From the NCBI RefSeq assembly GCF_036226925.1, contig NZ_CP109031.1, positions 3,720,001 to 3,784,000 on the forward strand: a DNA stretch of 64,000 nucleotides. The letters are read 5' to 3'. The position numbers and the translations under genes were made by a program. The notes beneath the pieces were generated by a model, which saw nothing but the letters and a program-made list of their open reading frames with translations, was not told the origin of the DNA and did no database searches. This DNA comes from Streptomyces sp. NBC_00659. GTDB taxonomy: Bacteria > Actinomycetota > Actinomycetes > Streptomycetales > Streptomycetaceae. Positions 1 to 8,305 of this stretch are shown piece by piece (position 1 is the first letter of the stretch; the number at the start of each line of letters is the position of its first letter).

Positions 1-1203
1 GCGCAGAACGGCAAGGCCGAGGTGCAGCGTCTCGCCGACCGGATCTCCGGGGTCTTCGTGCCCGTCGTCCTGCTCATCGCGCTCGGCACCTTCGCGGCCT
101 GGATCGCGGTCACCGGCGACACGGTCGCGGCCTTCACCGCCGCCGTCGCGGTGCTGATCATCGCCTGCCCGTGCGCGCTCGGCCTGGCCACCCCGACCGC
201 CCTGATGGTCGGCACCGGCCGCGGCGCCCAGCTGGGCATCCTCATCAAGGGGCCCGAGGTCCTGGAGTCCACGCGCCGCGTCGACACCGTCCTGCTGGAC
301 AAGACCGGCACGGTGACGACGGGCCGCATGAGCCTGCACGAGGTGTACGTCGCCGGGGGGCGGGCCGAGGAAGACGTCCTGCGGCTCGCTGGAGCCCTGG
401 AACACGCCTCGGAGCATCCGGTTGCCCGAGCGATCGCGACAGGCGCTCAGGAGCGCGTCGGTGACCTTCCGGCGCCTGAGCACTTCGAGAACGTGCCGGG
501 GCGAGGCGTGCGCGGGCGGGTGGACGGCCACGACGTCACCGTCGGCCGGTTCCCGGGCACGCTGCCGGCAACGCTTGCGGACGCGAAGAACGCGGCCGAG
601 GCGGCGGGCCGTACGGCCGTCGTGGTCACCCTGGACGGCACGGCGGCGGGCGTCCTGGCTGTCGCCGACACGGTCAAGGAGACCAGCGCCGAGGCCGTAC
701 GCGAACTGCGGGACCTCGGTCTCACGCCGATGCTGCTGACCGGGGACAACCGGGCCGTCGCCGAGGCCGTGGCACGGGAGGTCGGCATCGCCCCGGCCGA
801 CGTGTTCGCCGAAGTGCTGCCCGAGGACAAGGTCGCCGTGGTCCAGCGACTGCGGGGTGAGGGGCGGACGGTCGCGATGGTCGGCGACGGGGTGAACGAC
901 GCGGCGGCGCTCGCCACCGCCGATCTGGGCCTCGCGATGGGCACCGGGACGGACGCGGCGATCGAGGCGAGCGACCTGACGCTCGTGCGCGGGGATCTGC
1001 GGGTGGCCGCGGACGCGATCCGGCTGGCCCGCGCCACGCTGTCGACGATCAAGGGAAATCTGGTCTGGGCCTTCGGCTACAACGTGGCGGCGCTTCCGCT
1101 GGCCGCCGCCGGCCTGCTGAACCCCATGATCGCGGGAGCGGCGATGGCCTTCTCCTCGGTCTTCGTGGTCACGAACAGCCTTCGACTGCGTGCATTCGCG
1201 TGA
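1..1203 (+). CDS. P1B-type heavy-metal-exporting ATPase, C-terminal part (5' end outside window)
   Basis: Membrane ATPase that pumps a soft metal ion, most likely copper, out of the cytoplasm. The reading frame is open from base 1, so the N-terminal metal-binding domain and first helices lie outside the window. Seen: the CPC ion-transport motif (bases 166-174), the phosphorylation motif DKTGTVT (298-318), the SEHP nucleotide-binding motif with HP at 415-420, the hinge GDGVND (883-900), and a final pair of hydrophobic helices. CPC is typical of Cu(I)/Ag(I) P1B-1 ATPases, but the missing N-terminus prevents a firm metal assignment. The stop at 1201-1203 is followed by about 580 bp without a convincing gene. 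Confidence 0.93.
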   Translation, partial: AQNGKAEVQRLADRISGVFVPVVLLIALGTFAAWIAVTGDTVAAFTAAVAVLIIACPCALGLATPTALMVGTGRGAQLGILIKGPEVLESTRRVDTVLLDKTGTVTTGRMSLHEVYVAGGRAEEDVLRLAGALEHASEHPVARAIATGAQERVGDLPAPEHFENVPGRGVRGRVDGHDVTVGRFPGTLPATLADAKNAAEAAGRTAVVVTLDGTAAGVLAVADTVKETSAEAVRELRDLGLTPMLLTGDNRAVAEAVAREVGIAPADVFAEVLPEDKVAVVQRLRGEGRTVAMVGDGVNDAAALATADLGLAMGTGTDAAIEASDLTLVRGDLRVAADAIRLARATLSTIKGNLVWAFGYNVAALPLAAAGLLNPMIAGAAMAFSSVFVVTNSLRLRAFA

Positions 1204-1783
1204 CGACAGACCACGAGTCCCCCTAGAGTCCAACGAGAGCCTCACATAAGCTCTTCACAAGGCTCGCGCATCTTCCTTACGATTGGTCCTCGATTCCCGT
1301 ATCGGGGCTCTTGCGTATCTTCAGGACATATGCAAGAGATCCAGATCACAGTGATGTGAACGTAACCACCGAAGGGGTTCGTCGGTCTAAGTTGGCGATG
1401 TCAGAAGCGTCTTGGGGGGCGTGACTGGCATCTGGGGATGTCTTGGGGGACGTTCCCGGAAATTACGTCGCCGGGGCACGTACAGCGGGGAGCTTTGAGC
1501 GGCCCTCCCGATCCGTACGCGTCCCGGCAGATCGCACCGCACCACCGCAGTACGGCGAGCACCGCTCGCCCGGCTCACCGCCGGCTCGTGCCGGCACACA
1601 GCGATTCAGGCGCTGTCCACAGACGCCCGGCCGGATCCCGTGGGGGGAATCCGCACCGGGACAAGGAAAGCGCCCTGACTGCCGGCCCGTGGGGGGACCA
1701 GTAGCAGGGCGCTTTCCGTTTTTTCGTTGCCACTCACGGGTTCACCGGGCCCCGCACGGGAGCCCGGTGGTCGTGTACGAGCC
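1204..1783. other. Intergenic region with an unassigned transcription unit
   Basis: No convincing gene is seen in these 580 bp. A promoter-like pair lies at 1254-1259 (TTCACA) and 1278-1283 (TACGAT) with an 18-bp spacer, and a perfect terminator hairpin ends the stretch at about 1724. A frame from 1438 to 1704 could encode 88 residues, but it has only moderate third-position GC and no good ribosome site. Two copies of CCGTGGGGGGA lie near 1639 and 1687. A small RNA of roughly 400 nt or a leader RNA is the simplest reading. Confidence 0.4.
1665..1724 (+). terminator. Rho-independent terminator
   Basis: A perfect 13-bp stem is formed by GGAAAGCGCCCTG (1665-1677) and its reverse complement (1705-1717), followed by a T run at 1719-1724. 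It points rightwards, so it ends plus-strand transcription from the preceding intergenic unit. It also lies just beyond the 3' end of the convergent citrate synthase gene and could serve both directions. Confidence 0.85.
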
Positions 1784-3073
1784 TCAGCGGGCCTCGACCG
1801 GCACGAAGTCGCGCTCGACGACGCCCGTGTAGATCTGACGCGGGCGGCCGATGCGGGAGCCGGGCTCCTTGATCATCTCGTGCCACTGGGCGATCCAGCC
1901 CGGCAGCCGGCCGAGGGCGAACAGGACCGTGAACATCTCGGTCGGGAAGCCCATGGCGCGGTAGATCAGGCCGGTGTAGAAGTCGACGTTCGGGTAGAGG
2001 TTGCGCGAGACGAAGTAGTCGTCGGAGAGCGCGTGCTCCTCCAGCTTCAGCGCGATGTCCAGCAGCTCGTCGGACTTGCCGAGAGCGGACAGGACGTCGT
2101 GCGCGGCGGCCTTGATGATCTTCGCGCGCGGGTCGAAGGACTTGTACACCCGGTGGCCGAAGCCCATCAGGCGGACGCCGTCCTCCTTGTTCTTCACCTT
2201 GCGGATGAAGGAGTCGACGTCGCCGCCGTTGGCCTGGATGCCCTCGAGCATCTCCAGGACCGACTGGTTGGCGCCGCCGTGCAGCGGGCCCCACAGCGCG
2301 GAGATGCCGGCGGAGATCGAGGCGAACATGTTCGCCTGCGAGGAGCCGACCAGACGCACGGTGGAGGTCGAACAGTTCTGCTCGTGGTCGGCGTGCAGGA
2401 TCAGCAGCTTGTCGAGCGCGGAGACGACCACCGGGTCGAGCTCGTAGTCCTGCGCGGGGACCGAGAAGGTCATGCGCAGGAAGTTCTCGACGTACCCGAG
2501 GTCGTTGCGCGGGTAGACGAAGGGGTGACCGATCGACTTCTTGTACGCGTACGCCGCGATCGTCGGAAGCTTCGCGAGCAGCCGGATCGTGGAGAGGTTG
2601 CGCTGCTTCTCGTCGAACGGGTTGTGGCTGTCCTGGTAGAAGGTCGACAGCGCCGAGACGACCGAGGAGAGCATCGCCATCGGGTGGGCGTCGCGCGGGA
2701 AGCCGCGGTAGAAGTTCTTGACGTCCTCGTGCAGCAGGGTGTGCTGCGTGATTTCGTTCTTGAAGGTGGAGAGCTCGTCGACGTTCGGGAGCTCGCCGTT
2801 GATCAGCAGGTAGGCCACCTCCAGGAAGGTGGACCGCTCGGCCAGCTGCTCGATCGGGTAGCCGCGGTAGCGGAGGATGCCCTGCTCGCCGTCGAGATAG
2901 GTGATCGCGGATTTGTAGGCGGCGGTATTGCCGTACCCACTGTCCAGCGTCACCAGACCGGTCTGGGCGCGGAGCTTGCCGATGTCGAAGCCCTTGTCGC
3001 CGACGGTGCTGTCGATCACCGGGTAGGTGTACTCGCCATCGCCGAACCGCAGTACTACAGAGTTGTCGCTCAC
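1784..3073 (-). CDS. citA: Citrate synthase
   Basis: Condenses acetyl-CoA and oxaloacetate to citrate, the entry step of the TCA cycle, in the cytoplasm. The 429-residue length and motifs fit the bacterial hexameric (type II) class. Seen: HADHEQNCST around residue 230, GPLHGGAN around 265 and GFGHRVYKSFDPRA around 310, which supply the two active-site histidines and the catalytic aspartate. I chose the GTG at 3073-3071, giving MSDNSVV, because GAGGGA sits just upstream; an open frame continues 57 bp further but looks unlike the family. The gene stands alone, transcribed leftwards, with a 23-bp palindrome about 110 bp upstream. Confidence 0.97.
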   Translation of the reverse strand: MSDNSVVLRFGDGEYTYPVIDSTVGDKGFDIGKLRAQTGLVTLDSGYGNTAAYKSAITYLDGEQGILRYRGYPIEQLAERSTFLEVAYLLINGELPNVDELSTFKNEITQHTLLHEDVKNFYRGFPRDAHPMAMLSSVVSALSTFYQDSHNPFDEKQRNLSTIRLLAKLPTIAAYAYKKSIGHPFVYPRNDLGYVENFLRMTFSVPAQDYELDPVVVSALDKLLILHADHEQNCSTSTVRLVGSSQANMFASISAGISALWGPLHGGANQSVLEMLEGIQANGGDVDSFIRKVKNKEDGVRLMGFGHRVYKSFDPRAKIIKAAAHDVLSALGKSDELLDIALKLEEHALSDDYFVSRNLYPNVDFYTGLIYRAMGFPTEMFTVLFALGRLPGWIAQWHEMIKEPGSRIGRPRQIYTGVVERDFVPVEAR

Positions 3074-3178
3074 GTCATCCCTCACCGACGTTGTGCCTCT
3101 TCTTCGAGGTGCCCTGACTGTCTCTACCATCCCCCATTTGGCCCTGGAGAGTGCACTCGGGGTCGACCATTGGGCCTA

Positions 3179-3201
3179 TTGGCGGCACTCAGTGCCGCCA
3201 A
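3179..3201. promoter_or_regulatory. 23-bp palindrome upstream of citA
   Basis: TTGGCGGCACT and its exact reverse complement flank one central base (3190). It lies about 106 bp upstream of the citA start codon, on the promoter side. The symmetry and position fit a dimeric repressor or activator site; an RNA hairpin is possible, but no T run follows on either strand. The binding protein is unknown. Confidence 0.45.
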
Positions 3202-3301
3202 CCTGCTCATCCTGCCGCGTTCGCCCCGCAACCGGAAGTGCTCTGTGACCTTCACGACTCGTTTGATCGATCATTTTTTGTGATGGACCTCGCACCGTGT
3301 C

Positions 3302-3338
3302 CGAAAGGCCCCGTTCGGGGCCCGGTCGGGGTCTTTCG
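3302..3338 (-). terminator. Hairpin downstream of the RecD-like gene
   Basis: CGAAAGGCCCCG (3302-3313) pairs with CGGGGTCTTTCG (3327-3338), 12 bp with one G-U. It begins about 20 bp beyond the stop of the leftward helicase gene, as expected for its terminator. There is no U-tract, which is common for Streptomyces terminators. Confidence 0.6.
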
Positions 3339-3358
3339 CCGCGCGGGGAGGCGGTGGT

Positions 3359-5614
3359 TCACGAGCCGGACAGCCGGAAGTCCAGGGCCGTGCACCGGCG
3401 TCCCGCGGACACCGTACGCACCGCCTGGCCTATCGCCTTGCGCGAACCGACGAGAACGACGAGCTTCTTGGCCCGGGTGACCGCCGTGTAGAGCAGATTG
3501 CGCTGGAGCATCATCCAGGCGCCCGTGGTCACGGGGATCACCACCGCCGGGTACTCGCTGCCCTGGGAACGGTGGATGGTCACCGCGTAGGCGTGCGCCA
3601 GTTCGTCGAGCTCGTCGAATTCGTACGGCACCTCCTCGTCCTCGTCGGTGCGCACCGTCAGCCGCTGCTCGACCGGATCCAGGGAGGTGACGACACCCAC
3701 GGTGCCGTTGAAGACGCCGTTCTCGCCCTTGTCGTAGTTGTTGCGGATCTGCGTGACCTTGTCGCCGACCCGGAAGACACGGCCGCCGATCCGCTTCTCG
3801 GCGAGGTCCGGGCGGCCGGGAGTGATGGCCTGCTGGAGCAGTCCGTTCAGATGCCCCGCGCCGGCCGGACCCCGGTGCATGGGCGCGAGGACCTGGATGT
3901 CCCGGCGGGGGTCGAGGCCGAATTTGGCCGGAATCCGCCGGGCCGCCACGTCCACGGTGAGCCGCCCGGCCTCCTCCGTGTCGTCCTCGACGAACAGGAA
4001 GAAGTCCTTCATGCCGTCGGTGAGCGGATGCTGCCCCGAGTTGATCCGGTGGGCGTTGGTCACCACACCGGACTGCTGGGCCTGGCGGAAGACCTTGGTG
4101 AGGCGCACCGCGGGAACCGGGCCCCGGTCGGCGAGCAGGTCGCGCAGCACCTCGCCCGCGCCGACGCTCGGAAGCTGGTCGACATCGCCGACGAAGAGCA
4201 GATGGGCACCCGGCGGCACCGCCTTGACCAGCTTGTTGGCGAGCAGCAGGTCGAGCATGGAGGCCTCGTCCACGACCACCAGGTCGGCGTCCAGCGGCCG
4301 GTCCCTGTCGTAGGCCGCGTCTCCGCCCGGCTTGAGCTCCAGGAGCCGGTGCACGGTGGAGGCCTCGGCTCCGGTCAGCTCCGCCAGGCGCTTGGCGGCG
4401 CGGCCGGTGGGCGCCGCGAGAACGACCTTGGCCCCCTTGGCACGGGCCAGCTCCACGATCGAGCGGACCGTGAAGGACTTGCCGCAGCCCGGTCCTCCGG
4501 TCAGCACGGCGACCTTCTCGGTGAGCGCGAGCCGGACCGCCGCCTCCTGCTCGGGGGCCAGCTCCGCGCCCGTACGCCCCTTGAGCCAGGTCAGTGCCTT
4601 GTCCCAGGCCACGTCGTGGAAGCCGGGCATCCGGTCCCGGTCGGCGCGCAGCAGGCGCAGCAGCTGCGCGGACAGCGAGAGTTCGGCGCGGTGGAAGGGG
4701 ACCAGGTAGACGGCCGTCACCGGGTCGCCTCCGTCCGGGCCTGGCACCTTCTCCCGTACGACACCGGGGTCCTCGCCGTCCTCGGCGGGGGCCGCCAGCT
4801 CGGCCAGGCACTCGATGACCAGGCCGGTGTCGACCTGGAGCAGTTTCACCGCGTCCGCGATCAGCCGCTCCTCGGGGAGGTAGCAGTGGCCCTGGTCGGT
4901 GGACTGCGACAGGGCGTACTGAAGGCCGGCCTTGACGCGCTCCGGGCTGTCGTGCGGGATGCCGACGGACTGGGCGATCTTGTCGGCGGTGAGGAAGCCG
5001 ATGCCCCAGACGTCGGACGCCAGGCGGTAGGGCTGGTTCTTCACGACCGAGATCGACGCGTCGCCGTACTTCTTGTAGATGCGGACGGCGATGGAGGTGG
5101 ACACCTCCACGGTCTGGAGGAAGAGCATGACCTCCTTGATCGCCTTCTGCTCCTCCCAGGCGTCGGCGATCCTGCCCGTGCGCTTGGGGCCGAGGCCGGG
5201 AACCTCGATGAGCCGCTTCGGCTCCTCCTCGATGATCCGCAGGGTGTCCAGGCCGAAGTGCCCGGTGATGCGGTCGGCGAAGACCGGTCCGATGCCTTTG
5301 ACCAGGCCGGAGCCTAGATAGCGGCGGATCCCCTGGACGGTCGCCGGGAGCACGGTCGTGTAGTTCTCCACGGTGAACTGCTTGCCGTACTGCGGGTGGG
5401 AGCCCCAGCGGCCCTCCATGCGCAGGGACTCGCCGACCTGGGCGCCGAGCAGGGCACCGACGACGGTGAGCAGATCGCCCGCCCCCCGGCCGGTGTCGAC
5501 CCGGGCGACCGTGTATCCGTTCTCCTCGTTGGCGTACGTGATGCGTTCGAGCACGCCTTCCAGCGTGGCCAGTCGCCGCTCGCCTGTCTGGGCGGCCCCC
5601 GCCTGATCGGTCAT
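3359..5614 (-). CDS. RecD2-like superfamily 1B DNA helicase
   Basis: Predicted 5'-3' DNA helicase of the RecD2 type, acting in DNA repair or fork processing without RecBC partners here. The 751 residues contain an N-terminal OB-like domain, two helix-hairpin-helix motifs (GLVKGIGPVFADRI, EVPGLGPKRTGRI), Walker A GGPGCGKS near residue 371, Walker B VVVDEASML near 445, GDVDQLPSVGAG, and a C-terminal UvrD-like domain with HRSQGSEYP near 675 and LYTAVTRAKK. I placed the start at the ATG at 5614-5612 (MTDQAGAAQ); upstream codons in frame look non-coding. Such proteins are often labelled exodeoxyribonuclease V alpha, but no RecB or RecC gene is adjacent. It is transcribed alone. Confidence 0.9.
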   Translation of the reverse strand: MTDQAGAAQTGERRLATLEGVLERITYANEENGYTVARVDTGRGAGDLLTVVGALLGAQVGESLRMEGRWGSHPQYGKQFTVENYTTVLPATVQGIRRYLGSGLVKGIGPVFADRITGHFGLDTLRIIEEEPKRLIEVPGLGPKRTGRIADAWEEQKAIKEVMLFLQTVEVSTSIAVRIYKKYGDASISVVKNQPYRLASDVWGIGFLTADKIAQSVGIPHDSPERVKAGLQYALSQSTDQGHCYLPEERLIADAVKLLQVDTGLVIECLAELAAPAEDGEDPGVVREKVPGPDGGDPVTAVYLVPFHRAELSLSAQLLRLLRADRDRMPGFHDVAWDKALTWLKGRTGAELAPEQEAAVRLALTEKVAVLTGGPGCGKSFTVRSIVELARAKGAKVVLAAPTGRAAKRLAELTGAEASTVHRLLELKPGGDAAYDRDRPLDADLVVVDEASMLDLLLANKLVKAVPPGAHLLFVGDVDQLPSVGAGEVLRDLLADRGPVPAVRLTKVFRQAQQSGVVTNAHRINSGQHPLTDGMKDFFLFVEDDTEEAGRLTVDVAARRIPAKFGLDPRRDIQVLAPMHRGPAGAGHLNGLLQQAITPGRPDLAEKRIGGRVFRVGDKVTQIRNNYDKGENGVFNGTVGVVTSLDPVEQRLTVRTDEDEEVPYEFDELDELAHAYAVTIHRSQGSEYPAVVIPVTTGAWMMLQRNLLYTAVTRAKKLVVLVGSRKAIGQAVRTVSAGRRCTALDFRLSGS

Positions 5615-5733
5615 GATCCGACGGTACCGCCCGCCTCCGACAGTGTTCGGGCGCTGTGGACGACTCACCCGATCGCGGCCCGCCGAGGACGCCGCGAGCG
5701 CGGCCGCGAAAAGTCCGAGGGGCGGAGAAATTT

Positions 5734-5770
5734 CGAGGGGCCCGGTCCGTCGACCGGGCCCCTCGGTTTT
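5734..5770 (+). terminator. Strong hairpin with T run
   Basis: A 14-bp perfect stem (5734-5747 with 5752-5765), a four-base loop and TTTT at 5767-5770. It points rightwards, but no plus-strand gene precedes it for more than 4 kb. On the minus strand it is followed by AAATTT and could also act there. Confidence 0.7.
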
Positions 5771-5849
5771 CCCCTCCGTATCAGAACCCCCGCGATCCCC
5801 CCGGATCCCCCTCCAAAGGTCCTGATGCCACGTACGACCCACGAAGTCG

Positions 5850-5879
5850 CGGAAGGGTTGCACGGCTTCCGGATTTTTT
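5850..5879 (+). terminator. Weak terminator-like hairpin
   Basis: A 6-bp stem CGGAAG (5850-5855) with CTTCCG (5866-5871) is followed by six T at 5874-5879. The stem is short, so it may be fortuitous. Confidence 0.3.
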
Positions 5880-6075
5880 CCGGCAGTCCTTTCGACGTGA
5901 ACCGTCACATGACACGACATGAACCGAACAGGCCTGTGGCACATGCCAGGCGCACTAAACACCTCCGACGGGCATTGCATCACTTGTAGTGAACCCGCAG
6001 GTCAGGCGGGTAATTGGGGTGGATCGCCGCCAATACTGTGGACGTCCCCCCACCTCTCCCACAAGGAGCGCAACC

Positions 6076-7296
6076 ATGTCCGAGAGCACCGAGCCCGAGA
6101 TCGGCCCGTTCACGATCGGTGATCCGCTCGCCTCACCCGGCAACCCGATCGAGGTACCGGACTTCGACGACGAGTGGACCGTCCCCAAGGGCTTCACCTG
6201 GGTCTTCCGCGGCGACGGCAACAGCGAGATCACCCGCCCGGTGATCATCGCCGACGGCTTCAACCCCGGCGAGAGCGACCTCAAGAAGCTCTACCAGTTC
6301 CTGGAGGGCGAGGAGTACGGCTTCATCGGCGAGCTCCGCCGTCGCGGCATGGACGTGATCCTGCTGGGCTTCAAGAACCGCACGGCGTCCGTCCTGGACA
6401 ACGCCGAGGCCGTCCAGGCGACCGTCCGGGAGACCATCGCCCACCGTGTCGGCGACCACCGGCTGGTCGTGGGCGGCTTCAGCATGGGCGGGCTGATCAC
6501 CCGCTACGCCCTGGCCAGGATGGAGAGCCACGCCGAGGACCACCAGACGGGGGTGTACTTCTCCTACGACACCCCGCACCGCGGCGCCTCGATCCCCATC
6601 GGGGTCCAGGCGTTCTCCTACCTGCTCCCCCGGGGCCTCGACCTCAAGCCCCACCCCTTCACCCAGCAGATGGACAGCCCGGCCGCGCGGCAGATGCTGT
6701 GGCAGCACTACGACAACAAGACCGGGAAGACCGGCGTCGCCCCGGAGCGCGAGGCGCTGCTGCACGAACTCGACCGGGTCGGCCAGTGGCCGCGGATCCC
6801 GCTCAAGGTGGCCGTCGCCAACGGCCGCGGCGACGGCGTCGGGCTGCCCGAGATCGAGCCCGGTGAGGTCGCGCTGCGGCTCGACGTCCGCTACCCCGGC
6901 ACCACGTTCTACACCCAGGCCCAGGGTGACGACGTGACGGTCGCCTATCTGAAGCGGACGTTCCCGGCGACCGAGAAGACCATCACGACCGACGGCTTCC
7001 CCGAGCTGGACGGCGCACCGGGCGGCACGCTCGCGACGTACGGGATCCTCGCCCAGTCGATCGAGGCGGCGGGCGGGGAGGCCGACCTGCGGCACGCCGA
7101 GGTGTGCTTCGTCCCCTCGGTGAGCGCGGTCGACATCCTGGACTTCGAGAACCAGGCCGACCTGTATGCCGAGGTCGACGGCCTGGACCCGGACAAGAGC
7201 GGCCTGGACGCGTTCCTCTGTTCCCCCACGACGACGGCGCACACCCTCCCGACCGAGGAGCTGTGCACCTGGCTGATGGGGCAGTTCGAGAGGTGA
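6076..7296 (+). CDS. Alpha/beta hydrolase, lipase or esterase-like
   Basis: Probable cytoplasmic serine hydrolase of 406 residues; no signal peptide is visible. The nucleophile elbow GFSMGG (GxSxG) sits near residue 134, preceded by a hydrophobic strand (RLVVGG) as in alpha/beta hydrolases, and followed by SYDTPHRGAS, a pattern seen in PGAP1/DUF676-like lipases. The ATG at 6076 is chosen because AAGGAGCG precedes it by six bases. The substrate cannot be told. It is a single-gene unit divergent from the helicase. Confidence 0.75.
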   Translation: MSESTEPEIGPFTIGDPLASPGNPIEVPDFDDEWTVPKGFTWVFRGDGNSEITRPVIIADGFNPGESDLKKLYQFLEGEEYGFIGELRRRGMDVILLGFKNRTASVLDNAEAVQATVRETIAHRVGDHRLVVGGFSMGGLITRYALARMESHAEDHQTGVYFSYDTPHRGASIPIGVQAFSYLLPRGLDLKPHPFTQQMDSPAARQMLWQHYDNKTGKTGVAPEREALLHELDRVGQWPRIPLKVAVANGRGDGVGLPEIEPGEVALRLDVRYPGTTFYTQAQGDDVTVAYLKRTFPATEKTITTDGFPELDGAPGGTLATYGILAQSIEAAGGEADLRHAEVCFVPSVSAVDILDFENQADLYAEVDGLDPDKSGLDAFLCSPTTTAHTLPTEELCTWLMGQFER

Positions 7297-7370
7297 CCGG
7301 CATACCCGTCGCCCGTCTCCCCCACGGACGGGCGACGGCCCCTCCTCCCTCACCTCCTCGGACCGGGGTC

Positions 7371-7450
7371 CGGGACCGGGGCCGGTGCGGTGCGGTCCGG
7401 GACCGGGGCGGTGCGGTCCGGGACCGGGGCCGGTGCGGTCCGGGACCGGG
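7371..7450. repeat. Short GC tandem repeat
   Basis: Three and a half imperfect copies of a 21-27 bp unit starting CGGGACCGGG (at 7371, 7398, 7419, 7441) between convergent genes. The last copy doubles as one arm of the hairpin that follows. It looks like slippage expansion of a terminator arm. Confidence 0.7.
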
Positions 7451-7468
7451 TCCCGAGTCCCGGTCCCG
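7441..7468 (-). terminator. Hairpin at the 3' end of the isomerase operon
   Basis: CGGGACCGGG (7441-7450) pairs perfectly with CCCGGTCCCG (7459-7468). It lies four bases beyond the stop of the leftward operon, between convergent genes. Confidence 0.6.
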
Positions 7469-7471
7469 CGG

Positions 7472-8305
7472 TCATCGGACCACGTGCTCCACGAACCGTG
7501 CCGCCGTCTCCGCCAGCACCTCGCGCCCGTCCCTGGCCCACAGCTCCTCGTTGAAGAGTTCGACCTCGATGGGTCCGGTGTAGCCCGCCGCCTCGACCAG
7601 GCCGCGCCACACGCGGAAGTCGACCGAGCCGTCGCCGAGCTGGCCGCGGCCGTTGAGGACACCCTCGGGAAGCGGGGTGGTCCAGTCGGCGAGCTGGAAG
7701 CTGTGGATGCGGCCCCCCGCCCCCGCGCGGGCGATCTGGGCGGGCGCCGTGTCGTCCCACCAGAGGTGGTACGTGTCGACGGTGACGCCCACCTGCTCGG
7801 CGGGGAAGCGTTCCGCGAGGTCCAGGGCCTGGGCCAGCGTGGACACCACACAGCGGTCGGCCGCGTACATCGGGTGCAGCGGTTCGATGGCCAGGCGCAC
7901 GCCGCGGGAGGCGGCGTACGGGCCCAGTTCGCCGAGCGCGTCGGCGATGCGCTCGCGGGCGCCGCGCAGGTCCTTGGAGCCGGGCGGCAGGCCGCCGGAG
8001 ACCAGGACGAGGGTGTCGGTGCCGAGGACCGCGGCCTCGTCGACGGCGGCCCGGTTGTCGTCCAGCGCGCGCCGCCGCTCCCCCGGGTCGATCGCCGTGA
8101 GGAAGCCGCCCCGGCACAGGGTGGTGACGGCAAGACCGGCGTCGTGGACGAGCTTCGCGGTGGCGTCGAGGCCGTACGACCGCACGAGTTCGCGCCACAG
8201 GCCGACGCCCGGGACGCCCGTCTCCCGGCAGGCCGTGACCAGTTCGGGCATCGAGAGCTGTTTGACCGTCATCTGGTTGACGGAGAAGCGGGCGAGGGCG
8301 GTCAT
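7472..8305 (-). CDS. Sugar phosphate isomerase/epimerase-like TIM-barrel protein
   Basis: Xylose-isomerase-like/AP-endonuclease-2 fold protein of 277 residues, probably a cytoplasmic isomerase or epimerase of a sugar derivative. Candidate metal ligands appear in family order: E in AIEPLHPM, D and H in VDTYHLWW, H in RIHSFQLADW and E in IEVELFNEELW. The ATG at 8305 overlaps the stop of the preceding DUF993 gene as ATGA, so the two are translationally coupled. It is the last gene of a three-gene operon opposed to a LacI regulator. The substrate is unknown. Confidence 0.85.
   Translation of the reverse strand: MTALARFSVNQMTVKQLSMPELVTACRETGVPGVGLWRELVRSYGLDATAKLVHDAGLAVTTLCRGGFLTAIDPGERRRALDDNRAAVDEAAVLGTDTLVLVSGGLPPGSKDLRGARERIADALGELGPYAASRGVRLAIEPLHPMYAADRCVVSTLAQALDLAERFPAEQVGVTVDTYHLWWDDTAPAQIARAGAGGRIHSFQLADWTTPLPEGVLNGRGQLGDGSVDFRVWRGLVEAAGYTGPIEVELFNEELWARDGREVLAETAARFVEHVVR

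Larger units (their letters stand above)
5615..6075. other. Divergent intergenic region with terminator-like hairpins
   Basis: These 461 bp separate two genes that both point away from it. No gene is recognised, yet it contains a perfect rightward terminator (5734-5770) and a weaker one (5850-5879). Terminators between divergent genes suggest a short non-coding RNA or a lost gene. A small hairpin ACCCGC/GCGGGT lies near 5995-6013, just before the ribosome site of the next gene. Confidence 0.4.

Noticed and set aside
1438..1704. 88-residue frame in the region before citA
   Set aside because: Only about 70 percent GC at third positions, no good ribosome site, and its stop lies inside the terminator structure.
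7371..7450. Tandem repeats as a possible CRISPR array
   Set aside because: Units are only 21-27 bp with no unique spacers and no cas genes; they look like slippage.
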